DNA of 5,290 nucleotides from positions 1 to 5,290 of the forward strand of contig JBDRAU010000013.1 in the NCBI GenBank assembly GCA_043823315.1. Direction: 5' to 3'. The notes below the pieces were generated by a model. That model made no database searches, had not been told where the DNA came from, and was given only the letters and a program-made list of their open reading frames with translations. The DNA is from JBDRAU01 sp043823315 (GTDB lineage Bacteria; Patescibacteriota; UBA1384; DTJR01). The translations under genes and the position numbers were made by a program. Shown here piece after piece: positions 5,054 through 5,290 of this stretch (the first letter of the stretch is position 1; each line of letters opens with the position of its first letter).

Positions 5054-5290
5054 CTACACACCAAACTTCTGAATGTTTTCCAAATGCTCCTGATAGGTTT
5101 TGGAAAAATGAATTTGCTTACTCTCGTCGTGGAAAAAATAGAAATAGTCAAAATCTTTCTCGGGTTGAAGCAACGCCTCAATACTTTTTATTCCCGGATT
5201 ACAAATCGGCGCCGGAGATAAACCCTTCTGCACATAGCTGTTAAACTGACTGATCAAACTATTAATATCTTGCCTTGTTATCGGTTGCCA
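5054..5290 (-). CDS. mltG: Endolytic murein transglycosylase MltG, C-terminal fragment
   Basis: Only the last 78 codons lie in the window; the gene continues past 5290 and the frame is open to the edge, beginning WQPITRQDINSL. The segment QFNSYVQKGLSPAPICNPG, followed by IKSIEALLQP, matches the conserved end of the MltG (YceG-like) catalytic domain, where Y-N-T-Y-x-x-x-G-L-P-P-x-P-I-x-N-P-G is typical. The following DYFYFFHDESKQIHFSKTYQEHLENI is the usual C-terminal strand pair with an F-S-x-T-x-x-E-H motif. MltG is a membrane-anchored lytic transglycosylase that cuts nascent glycan strands and is thought to set their length. The catalytic glutamate, LysM-like region and membrane anchor would lie upstream, outside the window, so intactness cannot be judged. 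A TTG inside the fragment (5255-5257) is not a start. The gene stands 119 nt ahead of mreB, on the same strand. Confidence 0.93.
   Translation of the reverse strand, partial: WQPITRQDINSLISQFNSYVQKGLSPAPICNPGIKSIEALLQPEKDFDYFYFFHDESKQIHFSKTYQEHLENIQKFGV

Overview
The window carries a compact, all-minus-strand cell-elongation (elongasome) cluster. Read in the direction of transcription, from high to low coordinate, it holds: the C-terminus of mltG (endolytic murein transglycosylase, cut by the window edge), mreB, mreC, mreD, mrdA (penicillin-binding protein 2) and greA (transcript cleavage factor). No plus-strand gene is supported, and there are no RNA genes, mobile elements or CRISPR repeats.

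Layout. mltG ends at 5054. A 119-nt gap follows, with a near-consensus promoter (TTGACT, 16 bp, TAAAAT) and a Shine-Dalgarno site that together fix the mreB start at the ATG at 4934 rather than at an upstream TTG. mreB is separated from mreC by an unusual 96-nt AT-rich gap. mreC overlaps mreD by 11 nt, and mreD overlaps mrdA by 29 nt, so the last three genes look translationally coupled. After mrdA, a 100-nt gap holds a second promoter (TTGATT, 17 bp, TATAAT) and a leader hairpin for greA. The greA 3' region (1-146) contains three successive stem-loops. The last is a textbook intrinsic terminator with a UUCG loop, and the middle one is part of a REP-like palindrome with a duplicated 13-bp arm.

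Function. MreB filaments under the membrane, together with MreC and MreD, organise lateral-wall synthesis. PBP2 is the crosslinking transpeptidase of that complex, and MltG cleaves nascent glycan strands. The SEDS glycosyltransferase RodA, the usual partner of PBP2, is not in the window: greA occupies the position after mrdA. GreA rescues backtracked RNA polymerase and has no direct role in the wall.

Organism. This is a rod-shaped or elongating bacterium with moderately AT-rich DNA that uses the standard bacterial code (TGA is a real stop for mrdA; TAA and TAG are also used). Short gene spacing, a compact MreC and MreD, and a PBP2 with a DWKxHG segment plus a glycine-rich insertion after FFY resemble Patescibacteria (CPR) proteins as I remember them. 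That placement is an inference from memory, not a demonstrated assignment.

I see no clear novel system. The most intriguing parts are non-coding: the mreB-mreC junction, where an 8-bp GC-rich inverted repeat would cover the mreC start codon, and the structured greA 3' region.
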